A stretch of 64,000 nucleotides of DNA from Myotis daubentonii (GCF_963259705.1 NC_081847.1:91628046-91692045), one strand, 5' to 3'. Counted from the stretch's first letter, positions 46,328-57,984 are shown. Numbers and translations are program-made. The notes: generated by a model not told the origin, from the sequence alone.

Positions 46328-46556
46328 CCTGGCTGGCTTGGCTCAGTGGGTGAGGTTTCGACTCTATGAACTAGGAGGTCACAGTTCGATATCCGGTCAG
46401 GGCACATGCCCAGGTTGTGGGCTATGGGCTCGATCCCCAGTGTGGGGTGTGCAGGAAGCAACAGATCAATGATGCTCTCTCATCATTGATGTTGCTCTCT
46501 CTCTCTCCTTCTTCCTTCCTCTAGGAAATCAATAAAATATATATTTAAAAAAATAA
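46328..46556 (+). repeat. Ves SINE with target duplication (type B head)
   Basis: CCTGGCTGGCTTGGCTCAGTG, AACTAGGAGGTCACAGTTCG, CGGTCAGGGCACATGCCCAGG, GTGTGGGGTGTGCAGGAAGC, TCATCATTGATGTTGC, CT-rich, then an AATAAAATATATATTT tail. Target duplication AGTTCTTCATGG / AGTTCTTTATGG (46316-46327 and 46557-46568, 11 of 12). Confidence 0.95.
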
Positions 46557-46584
46557 AGTTCTTTATGGATCCAATTCTGTCTAT

Positions 46585-46825
46585 GTTAAAGGGAATAAGC
46601 AAAAAACAACAGCAATAAAAATCAGACACAGACAAGAGTATGGTGATTGCCAGGGGTTGGGGAGTGGCGCAAGAGGGCAAAGGGGGAATGAATGGTGATG
46701 GAAGTTTGCTTGACTTTGCATGGTGAGTGCACGATGCAATGTGCAGAAGTGTGTTACAGAGTTTTACACTGGAAACCTGTATGGTTTTATTAACCAAAGC
46801 ACCCCAATAAATTTAAATAAATAAT
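46585..46825 (+). repeat. L1 3' UTR fragment
   Basis: ATGGTGATTGCCAGGGGTTGG, TACACTGGAAACCTGTATGG and TTTATTAACCAAAGCACCCC...AATAAATTTAAATAA match the 3' end of laurasiatherian L1 elements (…ACACCTGAAACCTATATAATTTTATTAACC…). Confidence 0.7.
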
Positions 46826-48761
46826 TAGGAAATTTTAAAAAGCATGGAAAAGATGGTGATTACCCCCAACCAAGGAGCATCAGAGGATAGAAAGATAGAT
46901 AGAGGCAGGGATCTGTCAATGTTCAATATATGAGTTGGTACTGAAGATTCCTGATGGGCTCACTATTTGACAGGAAAGATTTTTTAAAAATTTAATCACA
47001 TTTAAAATGCTTTCTTTAACATTGTAACTCCATATGTGAGAGTGCATCCTAAATCCATGCATTCAGCATATATGCACTTACACACACAGACACATGAAAA
47101 ATATTAACAGTTTTTCTATTATTTTTCCTATTTTGATGTCTAGTACCTCATATGAAAGTCAATATAGAGAGGAAAGATGCTTTTTCCTATGCAACCCCAT
47201 CCAACTGCAAGCATGCGCTAGTGGGTAGGAATATTTAAAATGTGCCTGGCCTCCTGAGAATAAGAAATCTTCTGAGGCACATATTACAGTTTATGCTCTA
47301 CAGAGCTTGCTTTTCAGTGAGAAGGAAAGATATATCAATGTTTAAACTTAGGTATATTATTATAATAATAGAAATAGAAGTGTTTTGGGAAAAGTAAGGA
47401 AATAGAAAAAATAATCAATCAAAAGAGGTCAGGCAAGAAGAAGAAAAAAGAAGTAAAAAGTAGTACATATAATTTCAAAAATAAATGGCAATGATAATCT
47501 CTAATATATCAGCAACTACAATTAATCTTTTAAATAACATTCTCCAATTAGAAGAAAAGGACTCTTAGATTGGATTTTGAAAGATTCAACTTTTTTACTG
47601 ACTACTGGTTAGTAAAATAACACTTAATAAAAATAACAGAGAGAGTTAGAAGATAAAGAAATTTAAAAAAAGACATGTTTAATAAATGTAAACAAATTGG
47701 AAGGTCATGATAGAATTCTATAGCATTTAATGTTAAATAAACTATGTATATTAAGATATAATATTAATGGAAATATATCATAGAACACTATTTTATTAAA
47801 CTTATGTATGTATTTTTGTTTACATATAGACATTTTGTACTTTTTATTTATGTATACACACATTTTGTGGGTGTGTAGTTACTATAAACATGAATGGGAA
47901 GATACATAATAAATTTATGATAGCAAGTGGCTCTGAGGAGAGAGGGTTGAATATTCAACTACAAAGACTGAATAAGGAGTATTTCAACTTTCTAATAAAT
48001 TACAGTGTAAGAACAGTAACACCTATTAATTTTGGCAGAGGGGTGAATGGATATATACAAGATGTTCTCAGTGAATTTCTCTGTTTTGAACTTATTAAAA
48101 TAAAATAAAATAAACAAGTGCATGAATCCCGTCATCTAAGGCTTCATTCTCTGCAATGCCTTAACACAATCATAGGAACTCCTAAAAGTCAGAGCAAATA
48201 TGTATTCAAGTAACTCCCATATATACTGCAAATGCTTCTCTTAAATCACTTCTTTTTAGAAGAATTCTTTCAGTCCAGTATCAGTTTAACTACCTTGTAA
48301 AATGGCAAAAAAAACCAAAAAAAAAAACAACCCAAAACGCAATTCAGCTACTTAGAGCAAAGAAAATAGAAGGTGGGGAAAGAATATGTTGGTTCAGATA
48401 ACTTGGAGTAGCGGAAGCATTGGGGATGAATCTGACTTTAGGCCAAGGTGCACTCGGGGTTAAAATAAGGACGGCTTCTTTCTACCTCCTGGCTCTATCT
48501 TTTGTTCTACTGACTTGATTTTTAAATATCTCAACTATAACCCTAAGTGTCTGGAGCAAACGGACATTCTCCAAGCTTCAAATCAATCACAGAGTAAAGA
48601 GGAAGAGGTTGTATCAGGTGCCCAGCCAAATTCTCACAGCAGCAGATCAACTGCCTGGGAAAGGGGGTAGGAGAGCCACTCACTGCAGGGACAGGCTGAA
48701 GCTGACACTCACAGGACTGTGCCTGAGCTAGTTCTCTGGGCCCTGCTTCTCCCCCACCTTG

Positions 48762-48782
48762 CCCCCCCCCCCCCCCCCCCCC
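48762..48782. repeat. Poly-C homopolymer
   Basis: 21 uninterrupted C residues. Rare in mammalian DNA and prone to length change or assembly error. Confidence 0.95.
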
Positions 48783-50232
48783 GTCTATTAACACTCTCCC
48801 ATGGAAGTGCTCCATCATAAATAACTCACCTAGGAAACCTCGAGTCAGGGTCGGATTTGGGGGAATGATGCTTCCCAAAGAGTGAAAGGAGACTATCTGA
48901 TAACAAGGCCTCCTTTCTGGAGCAAGAGAGAGATAAGCAATGTGAAACAGTGAAACACACTGACAGGGCGGGCATGGGGTTCTCTCTCCAGCAAAACTTG
49001 GAGGAAAGTTAGTTCTGAAGTGTTTTAGGAGGGAACCAGATTCAGGTAGGTCCTTGATTGACTGTGAAAGCAAAATATTTGCTCTGTGTAATGCAAAATA
49101 AGAACTAAAATTATACTAAGTTTTGCAAGCCCCATTCTCCTGCCTTTTTAATAATTGAATAATATGAACCAGTGCTTCTCTTATTTTGTGCTTAAAAGAG
49201 GTGAAAACCCACCCTTAGTTCACTTTTCTTATTTTAGATTAGTACTAACTATATGAATAACATTCAAATATTTCTATCATATTTCCCAGAAATGCAGGCA
49301 GTCAAAATAAAAATATTTCTACTGATATTGAAATATTGTCCTACATTCCCATCTTTATTGTTAACATACTTTAAATGTTACAACGTCAACATTGGATGGC
49401 AATATTGCTTGTTATTTCTCTTTCAGTATTCTAATAAGCATTTAACTAGTGAGGAAATAATTTCAGTCTAAGAAATAAGGCTTGTTATTCAATTTTATTT
49501 ATGTGGGTTATTTTATTTTATACTGGCATGCCATAATGAAATGACATGCAGAATCAGGTTCCCCTCCAGACACTTTGTGTAGTCTCAGTAAAGAAGTAAT
49601 AGGTCCAAGATTCTTCTTTCTGAATAGAACATGAGGTTATCTGTTGTACCCTGAGCCTGACTCGACTCTTAATATTCTGTTATGGCTGAATACTCTGTGC
49701 CCCAGTCCTCTCAAAGGCAAAACTGCCCCAAAATAAGGACCATCTGACAAGACTGTTAAAGATCCTTTGCTATGAATCATTGAAATCTCAATTCCTTGAA
49801 AATCACCTTTGCTCAGTAAGTATTGTTAGAACGATTTGAATTAATAGACATACATTCCAAAGAAGAAAATTTATAATAGGTTACTTCAATAGCTGTAAGT
49901 TATGTTCTGATTGGTGGATCACCTATCACAGTTTACCTGGTCCTCAAAGTAGTTTACGTATAGCTAACCATGGAAATGTAAACCATTTCCCAAAGGAAAA
50001 ATGCATTCTTCATAGAATTTTATGGTAGCCTACTGTTCATAAAAAAGGGAAGACTAAGAATTATTATAAAATATTATCTAATATATATAATGCTAACAGG
50101 ACAACTGTCAGTCAATTCAACAAATTTATATTATAAGTAAATTAGAAAATAGAGCTATAATATGCCTGCAGTCCATGATATAGGCCCTACTATGCATTTT
50201 TATTTATGGATTATAATTATAATTCATTAATA

Positions 50233-50252
50233 AATGATAATTAATTATCATT
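50233..50252. repeat. 20-bp perfect AT palindrome
   Basis: AATGATAATTAATTATCATT, flanked by further ATAATTATAATTCATTAA. Confidence 0.97.
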
Positions 50253-51879
50253 GTAATTCCTAGTTCCAGACTACTTACAAACTGCACACAGATGTTTGTC
50301 TATATAAATATTATTTTACTCAAAATAATACCTATTATTTTAATTTAGTAATACAGTCATACATGTTAAATATATCTAATAATTCTAAATAAATTGGGTA
50401 AGTTGTACAAATTATATATTTTAAAATTCAACTTGAAACTAAGACCACTTCATAAGTTGCTAAATCATCTGACCTCCTATGTTCATAGTTCAGTTTTACT
50501 TGTGGCAGTGTTTCATAAAGTTGAGTAGTACACGTTAATAAACGTAAGATTAACTCATGAATCTTCACATTTGTCTTACTAAAATTTATTTAATTTGTTA
50601 AGAATACATGGCAGTGGCCATGTAGAGATACCATTCGATCCAGATCAGACAGTGGATTGGGGCAGGTCAAACAAGTCCCAAGCTAGGACTTGGGTAGTCT
50701 TTCTTCATGAATGCCAAGAGTCCACCAATATGACCACCATAGTGAGATTAATGGTATATCTACTGTAAAGGCCTGATGCTATGTTATATAACAGTTCACC
50801 ATTTCTTTCTAATATCTGATACAATAACTTACCACTTATTATTTATAAAGCATGTTTAATGATCTTCATACATGAGAGTACTAGATACATTTCTGGGAAA
50901 TACTTGCTTGGAATGGAGTTGCTTTATAAAGTGCATGCAGTTTGGAGCCTCACCACCTCTGGTGCTTGGTGAGGACGCTGAATATAAATGCAGGACAGAC
51001 GTGAATTCATGTTGTTTCAAGGGTCCCAGAGTCAGACATTATGAAGCATTTATGGTCTGGAGTTCGTCCTTAGTAACATATCTAACTGTAAGTTGAGCCC
51101 ATTTTTCAGGGTACAGTTTTCATAAAATTAAAGATAATTGTGTTCTATAAGTAGTATTGCATTTGCTGTGTTTTAAAAAAAACACAGGTTTTGGCTTTCT
51201 ATATACACACATAAAATTTAAAATGTTTGCAATTTTTGAATTTACAAAACAATAGGAAAACAGTCCTAATTTCACCACTGCCTCCATGTTATTGCCAAAT
51301 TCTCCCTATTGAAATATATATTTTAAATTCATCCTCCTTGTAAGTAATGAAGTTGAATAATGAGACAGTGTTTCTAAAATCATCTGATAGTGAACTACCT
51401 CCTCACACCGTCATCTTAGAATTCCTATTTTCTATTCTAATGAGTAATACCCTCTCATCTTTTGTAAAAATATTTGGATTCCAAATATGAAAACAGTCAT
51501 TTTTCAAATACAAAGCTTTGCCATTCTGCTAAAACTACAGGCAGATTTCTATGAAAACTGGAACTCGTACTATAATAATTAAAGTAAAAATATAACATCT
51601 TTTTACAAACCTCTTCCCAGTTAACAAATGGCAAATAAATTTCTTGGATAAATAAAATGAACGCAGTGAACCTTGCGAGTAAAGTATTCACTTAAAAAAA
51701 AGAAAAGAACCCTAGTTCTTCTAGGTCATCATTTGACACACAGCATTAGAGTGTCTTATATTCTGTTTTCATGTCCACGACCTAAAAGTGACAACAGGAA
51801 CAGAGAGAGCCGCCTACTTTTATGAGATGGGTGGATAATTAGATTTGTAGGCAGGGGTCGGGGTCGCCTTTTACACTGA

Positions 51880-52310
51880 GGCCTTGGGAGGAAAAGAATG
51901 ATCGGGTCCATTGCTACGGTCGGTCAGGCCACCTGCAACGCGTCTATTTGACCCCGGAGACTCGTGCTGACCTAAGGGCTCTCCTGTTCTGAGTTAGCAT
52001 GACTTTGTGGCACCAGGCTCCCGTGTCTCACTGCAATAAAAACGCACAAGCTGATTATCTAGTGTCGATGATAATGAAAGAGGATTTTGGGAGCTAGCTA
52101 TTTATGGCTCGAGAAATGATCTGCAAGCCCAATTAAACACTTCATTTAAAACTTTATATCAGTTATTAGAAACCAACAGCATTGCTATGGTAACAGCATA
52201 CCACACAGACTCAAACGGCTTTGTTAGGATTAATCTCTTGAATCATAAATAAATGAATAAAGAGAGATGACAGGGCTATTTGAAATGTTTAAGCTTTCCA
52301 AAACGAAATA
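51880..52310. other. Candidate conserved noncoding element
   Basis: A repeat-free block directly left of the L1 at 52571. It includes CpG-containing sequence (AACGCGTCTATTTGACCCCGG), a CCCAATTAAACACTTC segment and CATTGCTATGGTAAC (52180-52194), which resembles an RFX X-box half-pair. Texture suggests a regulatory element. No alignment was possible, so this is inference. Confidence 0.25.
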
Positions 52311-52570
52311 AAATCTTTTTACCTGCTCGGTGATTAGGTATAAATAAACCAACTTACAGCACTGACCACATGTCTTCATTTAGAAGCCACCCACATTTAG
52401 TTGCTGAACTTTACCAGAGAAATTTCAGAGGATAGTAATTATAGAGGCAATTTCAATATAAAACCACACAGGGAAGTAATTTAGGGTAATAATAACCATG
52501 GCCTCTAAACAAAGATATAGAAATTAGACTCTGTATCTTATTTAACTGAAAGAGGTTAAACAGAAAATAG

Positions 52571-53436
52571 CCATACTGTTCTCCACAGTGGCTGCACCAG
52601 TCTGCATTCCCACCAGCAATGCCTGAGGGTTCCTTTTAATCCGCATCCTTGCCAGCACTTGTCCTTTGTTGATTTGTTGATGATAGCCATTCTGACAGGT
52701 GTGAGATGGTACCTCAATTGTCATTTTGATTTGCATCTCTCAGATGATTAGTGACTTTGAGCATGTTTTCATATGTTTCTTGGCCTTCTGTATGTTCTCT
52801 TTAGAAAAGTGTCTATTTAGGTCCTTTGCCCTCAAAAAATTAAAAGTGGAACTTGCATTTGACCCAGTAATCCCACTTCTAGGAATATATCCTAAGAAAA
52901 CAGAAACACCAATCAGAAAAGATATATGCACCCCTATGTTCATAGCAGCACAATTTACCATAGCTAAGATTTGGAAACAGCCTAAGTGCCAAATAGCAGA
53001 TTAGTGGATTAGAAAACTATGGTACATCTACACAATGGAATACTACACTGCTATAAAAAAGAAGGAATTCTTACCATTTTCAATGGCATGGGTGAAAGTA
53101 GAAAGCATTATGCTAAGTGAAATAAGCCAGTCAGAGAAAGGTAAATATCACATGATCTCACTCATTTATGGAATAAAATGAACATCATAAACTGATGAAG
53201 AAAAATAGATACAGAGACAAAGAAGCATGAACAGACTGTCAAACTTCAGCAGGAAGGCAGGGGAGGGGAGGGTGGGTAAGAGATCAACCAAAGGATTTGT
53301 ATGCATGCATATAAGCATAACCAATGGACACAGACACTAGGGGTGTGAGGGCAGGTGCCAGAGGCTGGGGGGAGGTCAATGGGAGAAAAAAGAGACATAT
53401 GTACTACTATTTGTAATACTTTAAACAATAAAAACA
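52571..53436 (+). mobile_element. L1 insertion with 5' inversion (twin priming)
   Basis: 52571-52830 is antisense L1 ORF2 (reverse complement runs GGCAAAGGACCTAAATAGAC to GAGAACAGTATGG). 52831-53436 is sense L1: CTCAAAAAATTAAAAGTGG to the 3' end, ending in an AATAAAAAC tail. In intact L1, CTCAAAAAATTAAAA follows a few bases after CAGTATGG, so the two parts adjoin in the parent sequence with a loss of only a few bases. The sense part translates to a recognisable ORF2 C-terminal stretch ([14 protein letters not shown]..., about 52858-53004) before stops. A possible short duplication AAACAGA lies at 52558 and 53432. Confidence 0.93.
52846..53007 (+). pseudogene. L1 ORF2 C-terminal remnant
   Basis: The frame encodes [20 protein letters not shown], followed by [19 protein letters not shown] and a stop. 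It is the C-terminal part of L1 ORF2p beyond the reverse-transcriptase domain. The start is missing because the 5' portion is inverted. Only about 54 residues are recognisable against a full-length ORF2p of roughly 1,270. Confidence 0.85.
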
Positions 53437-53740
53437 GACTTAAGGTCACAGGAGATTAGACTAATTTTAAAATTTTACATGTATATTTTGTTGGAGTTGT
53501 TTGATATAATTAATGCAAGATTTTTAACATTACATTAGGAAAGAAGTAGAACAAAAATGTGAACCCCCCCCAAAAATAAAGGAATGATAAAAAAAGAAAA
53601 TAGCATTGAGCATAGCATTAAGTTAAGGAAAACTGCAATATTAATAAAACATTGATTTCCAGATCCATGTCTCCCACATAACAATGTGTGGCAAGACTGT
53701 GCTGTGCTGCTTTCTAGAGGTATATTTAAAATGTGATATA

Positions 53741-53935
53741 GCCCAGCCTGTGTGGCTCAGTGGTTGAGCATCAACCTATGAACTAGGAGGTCATGGATTT
53801 GATTTCCGGTCAGGGTACATGCCTGCGTTGTGGGCGTGATCCCCAGTAGGGGGCGTGCAGAAGGTAGCTGATCAATGATTCTATCTCTCTTCCTTCCTCT
53901 CTGAAATAAATAAAATATATTTAATAAGATAAAAT
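53741..53935 (+). repeat. Ves SINE with target duplication (type B head)
   Basis: GCCCAGCCTGTGTGGCTCAG, ACCTATGAACTAGGAGGTCATGG, TTCCGGTCAGGGTACATGCC, AGGGGGCGTGCAGAAGGTAGC, ATCAATGATTCTATCTC, AAATAAATAAAATATATTT tail. It lacks the full second TCATTGATGTTTC module. Target duplication AAAATGTGATATA / AAAATCTGACATA (53728-53740, 53936-53948; 11 of 13). Confidence 0.93.
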
Positions 53936-53948
53936 AAAATCTGACATA

Positions 53949-54984
53949 GATACATGTAAATAGGTTGATTTATGCTAAATAAATGTTTTGGTTTGGTAGC
54001 TCTAGTCCTCTGATAATCACATTTCAAGGACTTCCCTTTAGCTCTCAAGTTAGGTTTGCAGGTCTTACTCTGGCAAGAGAGGCCTGAGGATAGAAAGAGA
54101 GGATAAGGAGAAAGAAACAGTATGAAGACAGTGCAAGAGAACAGCAAGATATATGGTTATTAGGATGAAGGACACAGCATAACAAAACGCTGAAGTCATT
54201 TAAACAAACAAAACATTGTGGGTTCAGATCCCAGCTTCACAATTTATAAGAAGTATAATTTTGTTGAAGTATTTGTCTCTTTTTGATTTTTAATTTGGAA
54301 TAATAGTTTCAAATTTTCTAACCTCAATTAGAGATAATAAAACCAAATTTCTTTAGTTTACATTGATAATAGTGGGGTGACTGTATTTAGAGTGATTTGT
54401 GCAGTTCTTGTTATGTACTTGATCAATTCTTAATGATTCTTCTTCTTCTAAGTACTTCAACAATTTTTCCTTAGCAAATCTTCCCTTCCATCTCATTTCT
54501 ATTTTTTCTCATGTCTATTAATTATGATCCAATGATCCTGTATAACTGAGACATTTATGGGTCTAATTGCTATGTTTTCTTTCTTTGACAATTGAGAGAG
54601 GCTCACTGGTCCATTTTTAGCTAAGTTATGAGAAATATGCAGCATTTCAGGGTGAGCAAGGGAGATTAATAGGGATAATACTATCTTCAAACTTTCCATG
54701 GAATTGTATTGACCCAGAGGAGGCCTGGCTCTGTCCTAAGGGAGAACTAATGTGTCAGCTGTTCACTGTGGTGGCCTGGGGTGAGGGCCTGCCAGGAAAC
54801 AGATTTCAGATTGCTGTAAAAACTGATGTGCTGCTCTCTCAGACACATAGCACTGGGAAATCCTCTGTTTTTACTTAGAGGCAGCTTATACTTGAACAGG
54901 TCAGGAGGAAACCGGGCATCCATTTGTCAGGTAAATGTCTTCCCTAAAGATACACGAGATTGCAATACATGGTGTGTTCATTTC
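53949..54984. other. Unassigned intergenic DNA
   Basis: A GTGGGTTCAGATCCCAGCTTCAC phrase near 54220 hints at a decayed MIR head. Otherwise nothing recognised. Confidence 0.45.
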
Positions 54985-55690
54985 TTGTAGCTGTTGTAAA
55001 TTTTTGGAATATTTTGGGTTTGGTCTTATTTTGTAATTACCACAAAGGTGGGGGCTTAAAAATAAATTTATCCTCTCATTGTTCTGGAGGACAGACGTTT
55101 GAAATAAGGTGATACGTGGCTGCACTTCCCCCAGAGGATCTTGGGAGGATCCATTCCATGCCTCTCTGCCTCTTGGTGGCCGCTGGCCGTCTTGGTATTC
55201 CATGACTTGCAATAGCATCAATCTCAGACTCCATCTTCACGTGGCCTTCTCCTCTGTGTATCTGCTTCAGGCTTCTGCCTCTCGCTTATAGGGATAAATG
55301 TGATTGTATTTATGTCCCATTGAGATTATCCAGGATAAGATCTTCCTCTCAAGAGCCTGAAGTGCATCTTTTGCCAGATAAGGTGATACAGCACTAGGAA
55401 TTAGGATATGTACATATGGTTTGGGGACCACCATTTAACCCAGTGGTTCTCAACCTTCTGGCCCTTTAAAACAGTTCCTTATGTTTTTATCCCGAACCAT
55501 AAAATTATTTTCGTTGCTACTTCATAACTTTAGTTTTGCTACTGTGATGAATCGTCATGTAAATATCTGATATGCAGGATGGTCTTAGGCGACCCCTGTG
55601 AAAGGGTTGTTTGACCGCCAAAGGGGTCACGACCCACAGGTTGAGAACCGCTGAATTTTTAGCCCATTACAGATGGCCTTAACGGTTCTA
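54985..55690 (+). repeat. Old interspersed repeat, unnamed family, copy 3, split by SPIN
   Basis: TTCTTGTAGCTGTTG, TCTCATTGTTCTGGAGGACAG, GAGATTATCCAGGATAAGATC and GACCACCATTTAACC, then after the SPIN copy AGCCCATTACAG. Copy 2 at 29780-30210 ends with the uninterrupted counterpart ACCACCATTCAACCCATTAG, which confirms the nesting. Confidence 0.65.
55441..55653 (+). mobile_element. SPIN hAT transposon, internally deleted (copy 3)
   Basis: CAGTGGTTCTCAACCTTCTG to ACAGGTTGAGAACCGCTG. The interior keeps ACCATAAAATTATTTTCGTTGC but jumps from ATATGCAGGAT to GGTCTTAGGCGACC, a deletion different from that in the 31499 copy. An imprecise target duplication (ATTTAACC versus TTTTAGCC a few bases beyond the end) is visible. 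Confidence 0.93.
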
Positions 55691-56639
55691 AGTCTCAGCT
55701 GCTATTACTCTGTGATTCAATAAATGATTTCAGTTCTGTACTAGAGGAGCAGGTACTAAAGGAAGCTCTAAGAGAGTTAGAAAAATATAGGGTCAATGCT
55801 ACCAGTTTTTTAAAAATACCATTTTCCAAGAGTAGCTCAGGTTTAGCATGTCCATGGAATAGGTGAGCCCTATAGCCTTTCCTGCTTTATGTCTCTATCA
55901 TGTAATGATTTTTAAATATAGTACTTTCATCATATGAATAAAAACATAACATTAAGCCTACAAATATGTGTTGTTATATATGTCATCACACATACAGAGT
56001 CAGACAAAATGGCCCTGCTTCTGAGAGGCAATGTGAAAATATATATGTATTTTTAAAATATACAGAAATATTGAACCATTTAAAGATTTGAATATATTAC
56101 TAAAATTAATACATGTGAGAAAAATATATATATTTGCTTCATAAAACTGGTATATAGATAAGAAGCAAAGGAAGGTGATTCAGTAATTATTCTTTCATAT
56201 TTGTAATACATTCAGCATCTTATTCCACATTCACTTAGGTTGATAGGAGGTACTGAGCCATGTATCCTGTAGCAGAACAACCACTCCTCTGGAATTTTAA
56301 ATATTCTAATAACTATTTTTCACATGATTTGAATTCTTACTAGTTTAGTATCATTTCACTAAATGATTCTTCTGTATTTTTACAGAATATTTAAGGAAGA
56401 CAGATTAATGCAGTTTTATATGACTACATTCATTTTTGATAGTTTGATAGATTATATAGATTAGTATACCTTCTAATTTTACTCCCTAGTAAAATAACAT
56501 TCAGTAATTTCTTCTTGAATAATGGAACCAAATATAAAATTTTTCAAACAAATAGCTGTTATTTTTATTTGACATAAAATAAATATTTACATTTTTATGC
56601 TGTTTAGGTGTAAACATTTTTTGCATTTCTTAATTGTTA
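55691..56639. other. Unassigned AT-rich DNA
   Basis: No gene or nameable repeat recognised. Confidence 0.5.
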
Positions 56640-56649
56640 AAATGTCTTT

Positions 56650-56866
56650 CTAAAAATATATATTTATTGATTGCAGAGAGGAAGGGAGAAGGAGAGAGAG
56701 AGAGGATCATCAGTGATGAGAGAGAATCACTGATTGGCTGTCTCCTGCATGACCCCCACTGGGGATCAAGCCTAAAAAACAGGCATGTGCTCTGACTAGG
56801 AATCAAATCTTCATCTCCTGGTTCCTAGGTTGATGCTCAACCATTGAGCCACGCCAGCAGGGCTTG
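56650..56866 (-). repeat. Ves SINE with target duplication (type B head)
   Basis: In + orientation: ATATATATTTATTGATTGCAGAG, GGAAGGGAGAAGGAGAGAG, TCCTGCATGACCCCCACTGG, GGTTCCTAGGTTGATGCTC, ending GAGCCACGCCAGCAGGGCT. Target duplication AAATGTCTTT on both sides (56640-56649, 56867-56876). The reversed B box (AGGAATCAAATC) is degraded. Confidence 0.93.
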
Positions 56867-57013
56867 AAATGTCTTTTGAAAAATGAGATTTTTATCCAGT
56901 TTTAATGACAGTGACTAACAAATGTGAGTTAGATATAAGAAAATCTTTATATTTTAAAGATGCATTAGAATGTTTGAATGCTCTAAGGAAACACATTAGC
57001 TCATGAAATACTG

Positions 57014-57285
57014 CAGCGATTTTCAATCTTTTTCATCTTATCGCATACACAAACTACTAAAATTCTGTGGCATACCAAAAAAATGTATTTTTTGCCGATC
57101 TGACCCCAAAAAAGGTATACTTTTGATTCATTCATACCAGACAGCTATTATTGTGTTGGCTACTGTCATTGTTTTTTATCTAACAATCTAAGGCAGTGAT
57201 TTTAACCAGTGTGCTGCAAGAATTTTTAAAATATGTAATACCTGACTATTTAGACAGGGGCACTGACCTCTTTTCCCTTAGATTG
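57014..57285 (+). mobile_element. Bat hAT transposon with an inverted right end
   Basis: CAGCGATTTTCAATC (57014) starts the left end: TATCGCATACACAAACTAC, GCCGATCTGACCCC and ATTCATTCATACCAGACAGC follow, ending CAATCTAAGG (57192). Then CAGTGATTTTAACCAGTGTGC (57194) begins a second terminus running to CTTTTCCCTTAGATTG (57285). In the usual layout this last part sits in the opposite orientation, as the right end. The 92-base right half therefore appears flipped, with CAATCTAAG and CTTAGATTG facing each other at its edges. Confidence 0.65.
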
Positions 57286-57984
57286 GGTTCTGTCACCATC
57301 TTACATTTTCTGAGTGTGGTCTCTGTTACTAAAAACATGTTAGGACTTGTTTACACAATAAACACAATAAACTAGATGAAGTGACCATATCTTATTAACA
57401 TTTTTGGGCCAGCACCTAGCACATTTAGTGGAAAAATCTAGTAACAAATGATTGTTGGATAAACAAATTTTCATGAATTCACAATTCAAAGGGGTCTCTT
57501 TAAACTATAATTTTAAGGGCATTAAGTTTCCTGATTACCATGAAATAGTGTTTGGCAAGCCTTTGTACACATCTGACATTCTATCTGAACAATATTGGAA
57601 ATTGTCTTTTAGGGAAATGTACATGTTCTTAGCTATATTACCCTCAAAAAAATCGAGAGGCATTCCTGTTAAAGCTGTTACCCAATATTTTGTCTAATCA
57701 TTTTTCTAAAGTACTTGTAGTACATGAGGAGTTACAGGTTCACCCTGGCTTACTATCTAATATTTTTAAAAATCTACTTTTCAAAATCTATCTCTATCTG
57801 GAATCAATGCCTTACATTTATATTTTCTACGACTTTAAAGATTCCTAACATTAACATGTTGCTATTTCAACTTTTTGTTTTTTTAAGAGCTCTTTTTCTT
57901 TCTTTTTAAAAAAGAATGGCCACTTATTACAGTGACTGGCTGCCCGACAAAAGGAAAGAAAATAGAAAGGCATTCAAATCTAGG
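57286..57984. other. Unassigned DNA
   Basis: An 81-codon frame at 57452-57697 has no recognisable domain. No nameable repeat. Confidence 0.45.

Larger units (their letters stand above)
46826..51879. other. Repeat-poor unassigned DNA, 5 kb
   Basis: No gene and no nameable transposon. Visible items: a 21-base C-run (48762-48782), a 20-base palindrome (50233-50252), and a 176-codon antisense open frame (48543-49073). That frame owes its length to the C-run (a run of glycines) and has no domain. Confidence 0.5.

Noticed and set aside
48543..49073. 176-codon antisense open frame, the longest in the window
   Set aside because: Its length depends on a 21-base C-run read as glycines; the remainder shows no recognisable family or coding signature.
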